Shown one piece after another: positions 43,750 to 53,001 of a stretch of DNA of 64,000 bases (position 1 is its first letter; each line of letters begins with the position of its first letter). The translations under genes and the position numbers were made by a program. This DNA is from Novosphingobium percolationis (GTDB taxonomy: Bacteria > Pseudomonadota > Alphaproteobacteria > Sphingomonadales > Sphingomonadaceae), in assembly GCF_020179425.1 (NCBI RefSeq), contig NZ_JAILYM010000001.1, positions 868,001 through 932,000 of the forward strand, read 5' to 3'. Under the pieces are notes generated by a model, which saw only the letters and a program-made list of their open reading frames with translations, was not told the DNA's origin and ran no database searches.

Positions 43750-44447
43750 GTGCCAACCCCGCCTTCAAATGCATCGACTAGCGCGGCCGCAGGCTCATCA
43801 ACTCCAAAGAATTCGAGGCGGAGCTCGATGCGCCGACTAGCATCCAGCGACGCCTTCGCGGAGTTCGAGGAATAGCCGCCGACTAGAAAGAGCCTGCGTA
43901 TCTCTTCCAGCTCACGCAGATCCATGGGCCGCTCACCTGCCTGCGGCGGGGCCATGAGGGCGCAGAGAACCCGCTGGCTTCGCTGGAGGCTGAGGTTAAG
44001 ATTGTAGAGATAGCTACCCCTGCGATCCGTGAACCCTTCGACAACGATCCGCTTCAACCATCGCCGCCCACCCTTGTCCCGGGCGATCGCAAGCACCTCG
44101 GGAACGAACGATCGAAGGAGCTGCTCTTGTTCCGGACTGAGAGCGTTGCTTGCCGAGTCAAAGCGGGCCCGGTCACCGAAGTCGATGACGGCACGGTTCC
44201 GATCGACACGGATACCCTGCTTCTTCGCAGCCTTGTCGATGCGGTCCAGCAGCTTCACGATCTCCGCCTGTCTCTCGGCCTCGAGCTGCTCGCGCTCCGA
44301 GATCGTGCGGGTGACCGCCAGGAGCGCCACGCTCATCACGAGCAGGAACAGCACCATGAGGGCGGTCATGAGATCGGCGAACGAGATCCAGAAGGGCTTC
44401 TCCCCCTCCTCACGGCCCCGGTTCCCCATTGTCACGCGCTGGAACAT
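43737..44447 (-). CDS. zorB: Zorya protein ZorB, OmpA-like motor subunit
   Basis: A 236-aa MotB-like protein. After a short cytoplasmic start comes a transmembrane segment with the expected ion-carrying Asp (FWISFADLMTALMVLFLLVM), then a linker helix (REQLEAERQAEIVKLLDRI) and an OmpA/peptidoglycan-binding domain with IVVEGFTDRRGSYLYNLNLSLQRSQRV. In Zorya, ZorB anchors the ZorA motor to the cell wall. The gene follows zorA after 5 nt. Confidence 0.9.
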   Translation of the reverse strand: MFQRVTMGNRGREEGEKPFWISFADLMTALMVLFLLVMSVALLAVTRTISEREQLEAERQAEIVKLLDRIDKAAKKQGIRVDRNRAVIDFGDRARFDSASNALSPEQEQLLRSFVPEVLAIARDKGGRRWLKRIVVEGFTDRRGSYLYNLNLSLQRSQRVLCALMAPPQAGERPMDLRELEEIRRLFLVGGYSSNSAKASLDASRRIELRLEFFGVDEPAAALVDAFEGGVGTCAL

Positions 44448-44452
44448 TCAGA

Positions 44453-46435
44453 TCACGCCGCCTGCCGACCAGTGGACGGGAGGGAGGCCTCCAGCTCCTG
44501 GATCGCCTCCTTGAGCATGCCGGTGGCGCGCGAAAGCTGGGTGTGGAACTCGCGGTTCGCCTCGACCACGACGCCACGCATACCTTCCGAGAACTTCTCG
44601 TGCGACTGGCCGATGACATCGGCGACCTCGTCCAGGAAGCCGTCCGCTTCCGACTGCGCCGCGACTAGCTTCTGCGTGGCGCCTTCTATCCGACCGAGGA
44701 CATCCGCCGTGAGGCTCGCCTCTCGGGATGCATTCTCCACCGTTGCGCGGAGATCCTGGACCATCATGGCGACGGCGTCTCGCGCCGAGCGGTAGTCCGA
44801 AATGACGGAATCGAGACCCCTCGCAGCTCCGGCGACGCTGCCCGCCGCCTCCGAAAGGCCCGTAGTAACGTTAGCGATCCGGTCGAAGCCCCCTACGACC
44901 TCTCGACCCGAGTTCTCGAGCTTGTTGGCGGCCGCAAGGAGTGTGTCGGCCCCGCCGTTGAGTCGCACGAACGCATCTCGGGTCGCGGTCTGGACGCCCG
45001 CTGTCATCTCCCGGATTGCCTCTACGAGGCCGTCCACGTTGGACGAGATTGCGCCGACGGACTCACGCATTTGTCCGACGTGGCCAGCCGCCGCCTCTGC
45101 TCGCCTACCATCCTCCTCAGCCTGAACCCTCGAGCGTTCGGCAGCCTGCCTCTCGATCGCCGAGATCGCCTGGGCCATACCCTCGCCGAGGGCGGTGAGC
45201 ATGTCCTGGACGCGGGTCTGGGTAGCTTCCTGCATCTCGCCCGTCGACGATCGGATCTCGTCGATCACGGTGCGGAGCTCCTCCGACATCGCTGCCTGCT
45301 TTGCCTCCACCGCCTGGACGACCTCGAGGAGCTTTGTCGACATCGCATCGGAAGCCCGCGTTCCGGCCGCTTCCACGTTGTTGGTCAGGTCCTGCAGCTT
45401 CGAGACCGCCGTCTGCATCGCATCGATCGTGCGCTGCTGCATGTCGCCGATGCCGGATAGCTGGGTGCCGAACATGTTCTCCAAGCGGTCGCTGAAGCTG
45501 GCGAGCACGTCCGTCAGGAGCTTCGTCACCGCGGACGACTGATCCTGGCTGACCTGGCCGACCGCGCCGGCGATCTGGTCCAATGGCCCCTTGAGTGCCT
45601 CGGTCAGGGCACCCGCGATGGTGGTCCCGAGCTCGTTGGAACGCTGAACGGTCGCGTTGATCTGCCGGTCCGCGAGCTCAGTAAGGATCTCCCTAAGGTC
45701 GGCGACGAGTGCGTCCTTCAGGATCTTGGTCTGACTGGCCGCGTCCTCCGAGGAGATTACCAGCCGAGCGAGATACTCCTCGCCCGCGCCCGCCTCGTAG
45801 GTCGCATCAATCTCGTGGGCGAGCTGCGTCACCTTGCGGTAGAGGCTGTTCAGCCGGAACTTCTCGAGGCCAGTGGTGAACATCGCGAGGATGATCGCGA
45901 AGGCCGAGACGATGAAGGCCTCGCTGACGCCATGCAGCAGGGCGGCCAGGCTGTTCCGGACCACGGCAGAGTCATCTGATATCTGGAAGGAGCTTAAGCC
46001 GGTTAGAAGACCGGTGAAGGTCCCGATGATGCCGATGCCCGTGAAAATGCCGGGGAGATGCTTGAAGAACTCAGCGTGGACGCGGTTGTCCACTACGGCG
46101 TGTGGCGAGAGGAACATCTCCGCGGGCACCGTCGAGCGGATGGCGCGCTCAACCATCTCGCCAGTCTGGAGGTCTAGATCCTTCTGGACATGGAGCGTCT
46201 CCCGATACTCGTTAAAGATGGCCGCGATCGCACGGTCTGGCTCGAAGCACTTGGAGAGGTCGTTCAGGCCATTTGCCCGCGCAGCTTCCACGTTCGCGAT
46301 GATCAGCTTGAGGTTGGCGTCGAGCCGATTCGCGGGAATGAAAAAATACCGGAAGAATGCGATCGCCAGAGCAACGAGAATCACAAATACGAGCACCGGT
46401 ATCACCGGAATTCCGAACAACGTCATTTCGCTCAT
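44453..46435 (-). CDS. zorA: Zorya protein ZorA, MotA/TolQ-like proton channel
   Basis: A 660-aa inner-membrane protein. The first transmembrane helix is VIPVLVFVILVALAIAFF; the MotA/ExbB-like channel part contains GIFTGIGIIGTFTGLLTGL and ALLHGVSEAFIVSAFAIILAMFTTG. The C-terminal ~400 residues form one long helical tail (repeated heptad-like Ala/Glu/Gln segments), a known feature of ZorA that extends into the cytoplasm and is needed for defence. Start at ATG 46435 or 46426 (GGGGGA upstream); a GTG at 46474 is less likely. It is the first gene of the zorABCD operon. Confidence 0.9.
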   Translation of the reverse strand: MSEMTLFGIPVIPVLVFVILVALAIAFFRYFFIPANRLDANLKLIIANVEAARANGLNDLSKCFEPDRAIAAIFNEYRETLHVQKDLDLQTGEMVERAIRSTVPAEMFLSPHAVVDNRVHAEFFKHLPGIFTGIGIIGTFTGLLTGLSSFQISDDSAVVRNSLAALLHGVSEAFIVSAFAIILAMFTTGLEKFRLNSLYRKVTQLAHEIDATYEAGAGEEYLARLVISSEDAASQTKILKDALVADLREILTELADRQINATVQRSNELGTTIAGALTEALKGPLDQIAGAVGQVSQDQSSAVTKLLTDVLASFSDRLENMFGTQLSGIGDMQQRTIDAMQTAVSKLQDLTNNVEAAGTRASDAMSTKLLEVVQAVEAKQAAMSEELRTVIDEIRSSTGEMQEATQTRVQDMLTALGEGMAQAISAIERQAAERSRVQAEEDGRRAEAAAGHVGQMRESVGAISSNVDGLVEAIREMTAGVQTATRDAFVRLNGGADTLLAAANKLENSGREVVGGFDRIANVTTGLSEAAGSVAGAARGLDSVISDYRSARDAVAMMVQDLRATVENASREASLTADVLGRIEGATQKLVAAQSEADGFLDEVADVIGQSHEKFSEGMRGVVVEANREFHTQLSRATGMLKEAIQELEASLPSTGRQAA

Positions 46436-46627
46436 TCCCCCAACCGCCGAGGACCTCCCGTGATTCCCGCGCACGGGCGGCTCGACGCGTCATGCTGCTA
46501 TATCTGCAGCTATTATTCTACGGCTAACATCGACTGATTTAGATCAGCTTGCCACTTTTTGGGAAGCGTAAGGCTCTGGCAATCCGCATGACTTTGCGAC
46601 AGTATCTCTGGGTTGGGGGAAAGAACG
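46436..46627. promoter_or_regulatory. Shared divergent promoter region of Zorya and Shango operons
   Basis: A 192-bp intergenic region, clearly more AT-rich than the genes. It has two inverted repeats: GCTGC-N7-GCAGC (46494-46510) and CTGAT-TTAG-ATCAG (46534-46547). The sngA ribosome-binding site (GGGGGAAAGAACG) lies at its right end. Both operons must start here. No -35/-10 pair is convincing. Confidence 0.55.
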
Positions 46628-49018
46628 ATGGCCCAGTTAGAAGGTTGGCTCTCTAGAGTGACGCGCCGATTCGGCGAGATGATGTCTGGCGTCCCGGCCT
46701 CTGACACCGATGCGCCGACCTCAACTCCGCGTCCCAGAGGGACCGCCTCCACCTCAGCGGCTGCGCCCAACTCGCCGACGAATTTCGATAGAGCACCACC
46801 AGGCATCAGCCTAAGCGCCAACGGCCGATACCTATTTGGTGGATATTCGTTCTCAACGCTCGAGCAGGCATCCGACTACGCCAAACGGATGACCAAGCTG
46901 GCAGCGCCGACGGTTGCCGTTGCTCCCGCTCGACCTTTACAGCCAGCCCCTTCCAAATCGAAGGGACAACGCGTTCCCGCCTGCTGGGTCGACAATGCGG
47001 CAACAGTCATGGTGGGAACGCGGAACGTCGCCGTCGACATGGTCTACTACGGCACTCCTGGCCGGCATGACCCCGCCCGTGACAAGAGCCGGATCGATCC
47101 CACGCTTCCGATCGATCCCCGAGGTGATCGCTCGGGCGACACCCTCACATACTGGCAGAGCTACGACCGGCTCGACCCGCGCGCACGCTGGACCTACCTC
47201 GACTGGCTGGAAGGTGGCCGAACAGATCCCACCATCCCTATCGGCTACGTCTTCGTATTCTTCTACGGCCTCGAGCAGCGCCTGCTGGTAGATGACGCCA
47301 AGGAGGAGGCCCCTGCGATCTTCGGGGAAGTCCGGCGTCTACTCGCGATACATGGAGAGGACTACTCGTTCGCCGCCTATGCCTCGAAGCTGTTGGCACT
47401 CTCCTGCCTATACGGCGAGGCACGCGACGATCCGATCACTTCCGCTCCGCCCCACAACTACGAAATGGAGCTGCCGCTCAACGTGCGCGTGCGGCTGGGC
47501 ACCCGCATCGAGCGCAATGAGCCCTTCGACGCGGACGACTGCCTGCTATGGGTGCTCTCGCTCCCTGACGTATATCTCCGCACGCCGGGACAACGGTGCT
47601 TCGTCGAGCTCCTTGAACTCTGGCGCATGCGGTTCGCCGTTCGCAACCCGGAAGGCCTCCGGGTCCGGCGGCCGAAGGTCAAGATCCGGTCCCAGTATAA
47701 TTCAGCCAGCAGCACCTTCTCCCGCCCAATTGAAATGGACCTTCCTGACATTTCTGGGACGCAGGCACCGCTTGCTGGCCTCCGCACGATACTTGACGGC
47801 TGCATCGAGGATCTCTCGACCTACAGCCGGCTCCTGGGTCGCGATCCGGCGTTCCGTGGATCGCTGCGCGGCGACCTCCTGCTACCGCTTGAACTGCGGC
47901 GGGGCCGGTTGTCCTTGGCCGAATGTCGGAGCGCCCTCGACCTTTCCACGGCCAGCGGTCTCGCGGCAGTCGTCGATGTGGCTCGCGCGCTTGGCCTGGA
48001 GCTTGAAGCCGGCGCCGAGAAGCTCCCGGCGGCAACCGTCCGACAGATCGGCGTCGCCCTCGATGCACTCGATCTCGGGTTCGAGCCGGATCGTCGCTAC
48101 GGGCCGGCTGCCGCTCTGAGGACAGACGGGCGCATCGCTCTGTTCCCAGCAAGTCTCGGCGGGGCGGTCGATCCCGACCGTGGGCCATATGCCGCTGCCC
48201 GCGTAATGGTCGAGGTCGCCATGCTGGCCGCAGTATCCGACGGGACAGTCGCCTCATCGGAGATGGACGCCATCGAGCGCCGGCTCCGCTCGACACCCGA
48301 ACTTAAGGAAGAGGAGATCACCCGGCTCCTCGCTTGCGGGAGCGCGCTTGCGGCGGATCCGCCAAAGGTCCGCGCAGCGCTGAAGAAGCTGGCGGACGTC
48401 GCGCCGGAGAACCGAGCGGCGCTTGCAGCCGCAGCGGTCGAGGCGGTGCTGGCGGACGGTCGTGTCCTGCCGGACGAGGTGAGATTTCTCGAGGCCCTCC
48501 ACGCCGCCCTCGGACTTCCCGCGAGTGCGCTCTATTCGGCGCTGCATCGTAGCGGCGAGGATGTCGGACCGGTCGAAGTGGTATCGGCCATCGACGAGCG
48601 AACAGTGCCGCTGCCGGATGAACCGAAGCGATCTGGCATGTCCATCGACATCGCGCGACTCGAGAGGATCAGGGGCGAGACGACGCAGGTGTCCGCCATG
48701 CTCGCGTCCATCTTCGTCGAGGACGAGCCCGAACCGGCCCCCGCTCCGCCGCCCAAGGAAAATGCCACCGCATCCGCCTTCGCTGGCTTGGATGGCCCGC
48801 ATTCCGACCTTCTCGTCCGTCTCCTGGCCGGCCCCATGGCTAGAACCGACTTCGACGCGCTCGCGACTGAGCTGCGCCTGATGCCGGACGGAGCCATCGA
48901 GACGCTCAACGAATGGGGCTTCGACACCCTCGGCGAGCCCATAGTCGAGGATGACGACGACGTGCGCGTCTCCTCCGAAGTCATTGACCAAATTGAACCA
49001 ATGGGAGTTGCCGCTTGA
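46628..49018 (+). CDS. sngA: Shango protein SngA, TerB-domain protein
   Basis: A 796-aa protein. After a Pro/Ser-rich start, residues ~60-300 match the TerB-N domain (RIDPTLPIDPRGD, YWQSYDRLDPRARWTYLDWLEGGRTD, IGYVFVFFYGLEQR). Later comes a TerB-like helical domain with AAVSDGTVASSEMDAIERRL, repeated in VLADGRVLPDEVRFLEALH (acidic metal-binding type helices), then a TerB-C-like end. Shango defence has a TerB-domain protein as first gene. Start at ATG 46628 has GGGGGAAAGAACG upstream. How SngA works is not known from sequence. Confidence 0.82.
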   Translation: MAQLEGWLSRVTRRFGEMMSGVPASDTDAPTSTPRPRGTASTSAAAPNSPTNFDRAPPGISLSANGRYLFGGYSFSTLEQASDYAKRMTKLAAPTVAVAPARPLQPAPSKSKGQRVPACWVDNAATVMVGTRNVAVDMVYYGTPGRHDPARDKSRIDPTLPIDPRGDRSGDTLTYWQSYDRLDPRARWTYLDWLEGGRTDPTIPIGYVFVFFYGLEQRLLVDDAKEEAPAIFGEVRRLLAIHGEDYSFAAYASKLLALSCLYGEARDDPITSAPPHNYEMELPLNVRVRLGTRIERNEPFDADDCLLWVLSLPDVYLRTPGQRCFVELLELWRMRFAVRNPEGLRVRRPKVKIRSQYNSASSTFSRPIEMDLPDISGTQAPLAGLRTILDGCIEDLSTYSRLLGRDPAFRGSLRGDLLLPLELRRGRLSLAECRSALDLSTASGLAAVVDVARALGLELEAGAEKLPAATVRQIGVALDALDLGFEPDRRYGPAAALRTDGRIALFPASLGGAVDPDRGPYAAARVMVEVAMLAAVSDGTVASSEMDAIERRLRSTPELKEEEITRLLACGSALAADPPKVRAALKKLADVAPENRAALAAAAVEAVLADGRVLPDEVRFLEALHAALGLPASALYSALHRSGEDVGPVEVVSAIDERTVPLPDEPKRSGMSIDIARLERIRGETTQVSAMLASIFVEDEPEPAPAPPPKENATASAFAGLDGPHSDLLVRLLAGPMARTDFDALATELRLMPDGAIETLNEWGFDTLGEPIVEDDDDVRVSSEVIDQIEPMGVAA

Positions 49019-50298
49019 GCACAATCCGACGCAAGGATCGGGACCTCATCATTCAGGCTCTCTCCGCAGGTGTTGTGCCGCGGGTAGGCCTCCAGCACAT
49101 CCAGGTGGGACGCTCACAGGAGGTCGGCGCGCTCGTGCGCGACATCGACCGTATCGCGGACGCCGGATCGGCGGTGCGCTTCGTCATCGGCGAGTATGGG
49201 GCTGGCAAGACCTTCTTCCTGAACCTCGTGCGCCTCATCGCCCTCGAACGGAAATGCGTCACGGTTCACGCCGATCTCGCTCCCGACCGCAGGCTGCACG
49301 CAACAGGAGGCCAGGCACGAGGCCTGTATGCTGAAGCCATCCGGAACATGGCCACGCGCACGAAGCCGGAAGGCGGCGCCCTCCCCAGCATCGTAGAGCG
49401 GTTCGTAACCGAATGCGTGAGGGAGGCCGAAGACGGCGGCTCACCGGTCGAGCGCATCATAGACCGGCGCCTTGCCCCCTTATTGGAGATGCTAGGCGGT
49501 CACGACTTCTCGACGGTGCTTAAGACATATTGGCGCGCTTATGAGGAAGGCGATGACAGCCTCAAAGCGGCCGCACTGCGTTGGCTAAGGGCGGAATACC
49601 CAACCAAGACCGAGGCGCGGCAGGCGCTCCCGGTCCGCAGCATCATTGACGATGCCGACGTCTACGACACGTTCAAGCTGCTTTCCGCTTTCGTTCGCAT
49701 TGCGGGCTACTCCGGCCTCCTTGTGGTGTTCGACGAGTTGGTCAACCTCTACAAGCTGCAGAGCTCGCAGGCGCGCAACCAGAACTACGAGCAGCTTCTG
49801 AGGATGCTCAACGACGTGCTTCAGGGTAACGTCGAGGGGCTCGGCTTCGTGTTCGGGGGGACGCCAGAATTTCTGCTCGACAGCCGACGCGGCCTCTACA
49901 GCTACAAGGCGCTCCAGTCCCGTCTGGACGAGAACAGCTTTGCAACCGAGGGGCGGATCGATCTCAGCGGACCAGTGATAAGGCTGCAGAGCCTCTCGCC
50001 CGAGGATCTCCTTGTGCTGCTGGGGAACATCAGGTCGGTCTTCGCACTCGGAGATGCGTCGGCCTTTCTCGTGCCCGACGAGGCAAAGACCGCATTCATG
50101 GAGCATTGCAACAAGCGGATCGGAGAAGCCTACTTCCGCACGCCTCGCAACACGATCAAGGCGTTCGTCCAGTTCCTATCCGTCCTGGAGCAGAACCCTG
50201 ACACGCAGTGGCACGAACTAATCGGCGCGGTGTCGCCTGAAAAGGAGGAGCCCGAAGAGCCAGAGGCGGACGACGAGCTTGTCGACCTCCGCATCTGA
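49015..50298 (+). CDS. sngB: Shango protein SngB, DUF2791-type ATPase
   Basis: A 427-aa P-loop ATPase. Walker A is GEYGAGKTFFL (about 62-72), Walker B LLVVFDELVNLYKL (near 240); the rest fits the DUF2791/BrxD-type ATP-binding family. The start is TTG 49015, 7 nt after GGGAG and overlapping the sngA TGA by 4 nt. BrxD plays an equivalent role with BrxHI in some BREX systems, so the pair forms a shared module. It probably drives or loads the helicase encoded next. Confidence 0.82.
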   Translation: MSTIRRKDRDLIIQALSAGVVPRVGLQHIQVGRSQEVGALVRDIDRIADAGSAVRFVIGEYGAGKTFFLNLVRLIALERKCVTVHADLAPDRRLHATGGQARGLYAEAIRNMATRTKPEGGALPSIVERFVTECVREAEDGGSPVERIIDRRLAPLLEMLGGHDFSTVLKTYWRAYEEGDDSLKAAALRWLRAEYPTKTEARQALPVRSIIDDADVYDTFKLLSAFVRIAGYSGLLVVFDELVNLYKLQSSQARNQNYEQLLRMLNDVLQGNVEGLGFVFGGTPEFLLDSRRGLYSYKALQSRLDENSFATEGRIDLSGPVIRLQSLSPEDLLVLLGNIRSVFALGDASAFLVPDEAKTAFMEHCNKRIGEAYFRTPRNTIKAFVQFLSVLEQNPDTQWHELIGAVSPEKEEPEEPEADDELVDLRI

Positions 50299-52510
50299 CG
50301 TCCCTTCCTATGATCGGCTCCATCCTGAAATCCGCCGCTGGGTTCGCGACGAGGGATGGACCGGCCTGCGTGAGATACAGGACACCGCGATCCGTTCGAT
50401 CCTGGGGTCGGACAGCGACGTGATCATCATGGCGGGCACGGCGTCGGGCAAGACCGAGGCCGCGTTCCTGCCGCTGCTCACCGAAGCAGCGGAGATGACA
50501 GGGGGGGGCCTTCGCCTCCTCTACATCAGTCCCCTCAAGGCTCTCATCAACGACCAGTTCCGGCGCCTGGAACCGCTATGCGAACGGCTAGGCCTGCCGA
50601 TCACCCGATGGCATGGTGACGCGCCTCAGGGACCGAAGACGCGGCTGCTCAAAACGCCGGCCGGCGTAGCCCTGATCACGCCTGAATCAATCGAGGCACT
50701 TCTCCTGCGTCGCCCCGCCGATGCCGCCAAGCTGTTTCGTGGCGTGCATGGGATCGTGGTCGACGAGCTCCATGCATTTCTTCAGGGCCCGCGCGGGTTG
50801 CACCTGGCGTCCCTTCTCCGTCGCATCGACAGGATAGCGTCCGGACGCCCGCGACGGGTAGGGCTCTCCGCCACGCTTGGTGATGCCAACGCCGCCTGCC
50901 GCTGGATGAACGCGGTGAACCCACAGAGTGTCGACGTGCTTCGCGCGCCGCAGAGCGGTCCAGGAGTCAGGCTGCAAATCCGCGGCTACGAGGAGCCACC
51001 CGAGGGAGCAGCGATCGACGAAATTGCGGATAACGGTGCGAGCGATGCGCTCAGCCAGATCGCCGACCATATCTTCTCAAACCTGCGCGGATCGAACAAT
51101 CTAGCGTTCGCTGGATCACGCCGCACGGTCGAGGCCCTTGCCGACCGTCTGCGCGAACGGTCGGAGCGCGACAACGTGCCGGAGGAGTTCTTTCCCCATC
51201 ACGGCAGTCTTTCAAAGGACCTGCGCGAGTCGCTTGAGACGCGCCTCAAGGCCGGCGACCAGCCAACCACCGCCGTAGCGACGACGACGCTCGAGCTCGG
51301 CATAGATCTTGGCAGCGTCCAGTCGGTCGCACAGGTGGGGGCGCCCAGATCGCTTTCAGGTCTGAAGCAGCGTCTTGGCCGGAGCGGTCGCCGCGGGACC
51401 CCGGCAGTGCTTCGGATCTATGTCCGCGAGGATCATCTCGATCCGGATTCCGATCCTCTGGACAAGTTGCGGCTGGAAACGGTGAGGGCTGTCGCCTGCG
51501 TCCGGCTCCTGCAGGCAAACTGGGTCGAGCCATCAACTGAGGACTCCTCGCTCGCTACGGTGGCGCTGCATCAGACCCTGTCACTCATTGCATCGCAGGG
51601 CGGGGTCCGAGCAGCCGCTGCGCACAAGCTCCTGTTCGGCCAAGACAGCTACCTAGCTTTCCCGCCTGCGGATTACGCCGATCTCCTACGAGGAGCCGGT
51701 CCCCAGGGCTCCGACCTTCTCGAGCAATCGCCAGACGGCATCCTCATGCTTGGGAAAACTGGAGAGGAATTGGTCCAAGCGCGAGACTTCTATGCCGTCT
51801 TCAAGACCGATGAAGAGTGGCGGCTGGTCTCGAGCGGTCGGACACTCGGAACCGTTCCGCTCACCAACGTCCTCGGGATTGGATCGCTCGTAGGCTTTGC
51901 AGGTCGGAGGTGGAGAGTTGAGGCTGTCGACGATCGCGCCAAGGTGCTCGACGTCGTTCCCCATCGGTCCGGCAAGCTGCCACGCTTCGACCGACCGGCG
52001 AACGAGCAGTTGCACGACCGCGTCACTGCGACGATGCTGGAGGTGCTGTCCGACCACGAGGTCCCGGCATATCTCGACGCGGCCGGAAAGGAGTTCCTCT
52101 TGCAGGGGCGCAACGCGTTCCGCGAACTTGGCCTTGACCGGCGCGCACTTCTTCCGGCGGCGCGCGATACCCACGTCATCACCTGGCGCGGCACGGCTGT
52201 AAATTCGGTGCTGTCGATCGTTCTCATGAGCGCCGGCATCGAGGTCGCTGTCCACGACGTGGGCGTGACTGCAGTCGACATAACACCTGAGCAACTGGCT
52301 TCAGTTCTCCGTCAGGCGGGCGATTGCCCGCCGATGGAGGATCTATCGGACTTCGTCGCGGGCCTCCGAACAGCGAAGCTGGACGACTTCGTCGATGAAG
52401 CGCTCCTGCGGCGGCTATGGGCGACCCGGAACGAAAGGTATCGTGACGACGTAACCCATGTTCTGGAGAACCTCAGATCAGCGACAGCTACGCTCGGACA
52501 CGAATGCTGA
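50279..52510 (+). CDS. sngC: Shango protein SngC, Lhr-like DEAD/DEAH helicase
   Basis: A 743-aa superfamily 2 helicase. Motif I is MAGTASGKTEA, motif II VVDELHAFLQGPRG (DELH), motif III SATLGD, and motifs IV-VI include LELGIDLGSVQSVAQVGAP and RLGRSGRRG. The layout is that of Lhr/BrxHI helicases, truncated at the C-terminus compared with full Lhr. The first in-frame start is TTG 50279, inside sngB (20-nt overlap); no better start is seen before the conserved region. Confidence 0.85.
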   Translation: MSTSASDVPSYDRLHPEIRRWVRDEGWTGLREIQDTAIRSILGSDSDVIIMAGTASGKTEAAFLPLLTEAAEMTGGGLRLLYISPLKALINDQFRRLEPLCERLGLPITRWHGDAPQGPKTRLLKTPAGVALITPESIEALLLRRPADAAKLFRGVHGIVVDELHAFLQGPRGLHLASLLRRIDRIASGRPRRVGLSATLGDANAACRWMNAVNPQSVDVLRAPQSGPGVRLQIRGYEEPPEGAAIDEIADNGASDALSQIADHIFSNLRGSNNLAFAGSRRTVEALADRLRERSERDNVPEEFFPHHGSLSKDLRESLETRLKAGDQPTTAVATTTLELGIDLGSVQSVAQVGAPRSLSGLKQRLGRSGRRGTPAVLRIYVREDHLDPDSDPLDKLRLETVRAVACVRLLQANWVEPSTEDSSLATVALHQTLSLIASQGGVRAAAAHKLLFGQDSYLAFPPADYADLLRGAGPQGSDLLEQSPDGILMLGKTGEELVQARDFYAVFKTDEEWRLVSSGRTLGTVPLTNVLGIGSLVGFAGRRWRVEAVDDRAKVLDVVPHRSGKLPRFDRPANEQLHDRVTATMLEVLSDHEVPAYLDAAGKEFLLQGRNAFRELGLDRRALLPAARDTHVITWRGTAVNSVLSIVLMSAGIEVAVHDVGVTAVDITPEQLASVLRQAGDCPPMEDLSDFVAGLRTAKLDDFVDEALLRRLWATRNERYRDDVTHVLENLRSATATLGHEC

Positions 52511-53001
52511 GCCCGCCTCTCGAAAGGAACCAGTACCCGGCATTGGGAAAACTGAAAGGATGTTCGACGCCCGCAATTGGGTGAACCTAGGGCAGCTTTC
52601 AGGGTGCCCGATCGAGGCACTGAACGTCCGGAAAGTTGGCGGCTGCGGTCGACACGTCGAGCGAGGGTGGGACCGGCGGGTCCCGACCAGACCCAGTCGC
52701 TCACGTCAGCGACCGCAACCGTCTGCTTCCGACAGAAGCTGCCGATGAGCCCGCCGAAGCGGCGCGGTAGGAAGGCGCCCCAAAGACGGTCATTCATGAG
52801 AACCGAGCGCTCTCCTAAAAGCAGTCTTTCACCCGAACTTCCGCGCGATGTCCGCAATTGGGCGGAAAACTTGGGCCACAGGCCCACGCGCACGCCGCCG
52901 CGCGTGGCGGCCGCGTTGAAGAAAGCGCTTGCCGCGTGATGTCGTTTGTGAGTTTGGCGCCAACGCGTTTGCCGTGCTTAGCGTGGAACACTTGCTGGCG
53001 C
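52511..53001. other. Stretch without a convincing gene
   Basis: About 490 bp between sngC and the large nuclease gene. Several frames are open on both strands but none has a ribosome-binding site or clear coding pattern. A plus-strand frame at 52745-52939 (64 aa, ending VAAALKKALAA) is the best candidate and remains doubtful. Confidence 0.4.

Noticed and set aside
49015..52510. BREX type 2 fragment (BrxD plus BrxHI)
   Set aside because: The ATPase and helicase resemble BrxD/BrxHI, but no pglX, pglZ or brxC is present and a TerB gene is coupled in front, which fits Shango better.
52312..52893. 193-aa minus-strand frame after sngC
   Set aside because: Overlaps the sngC end, no start signal, composition of non-coding GC-rich DNA.
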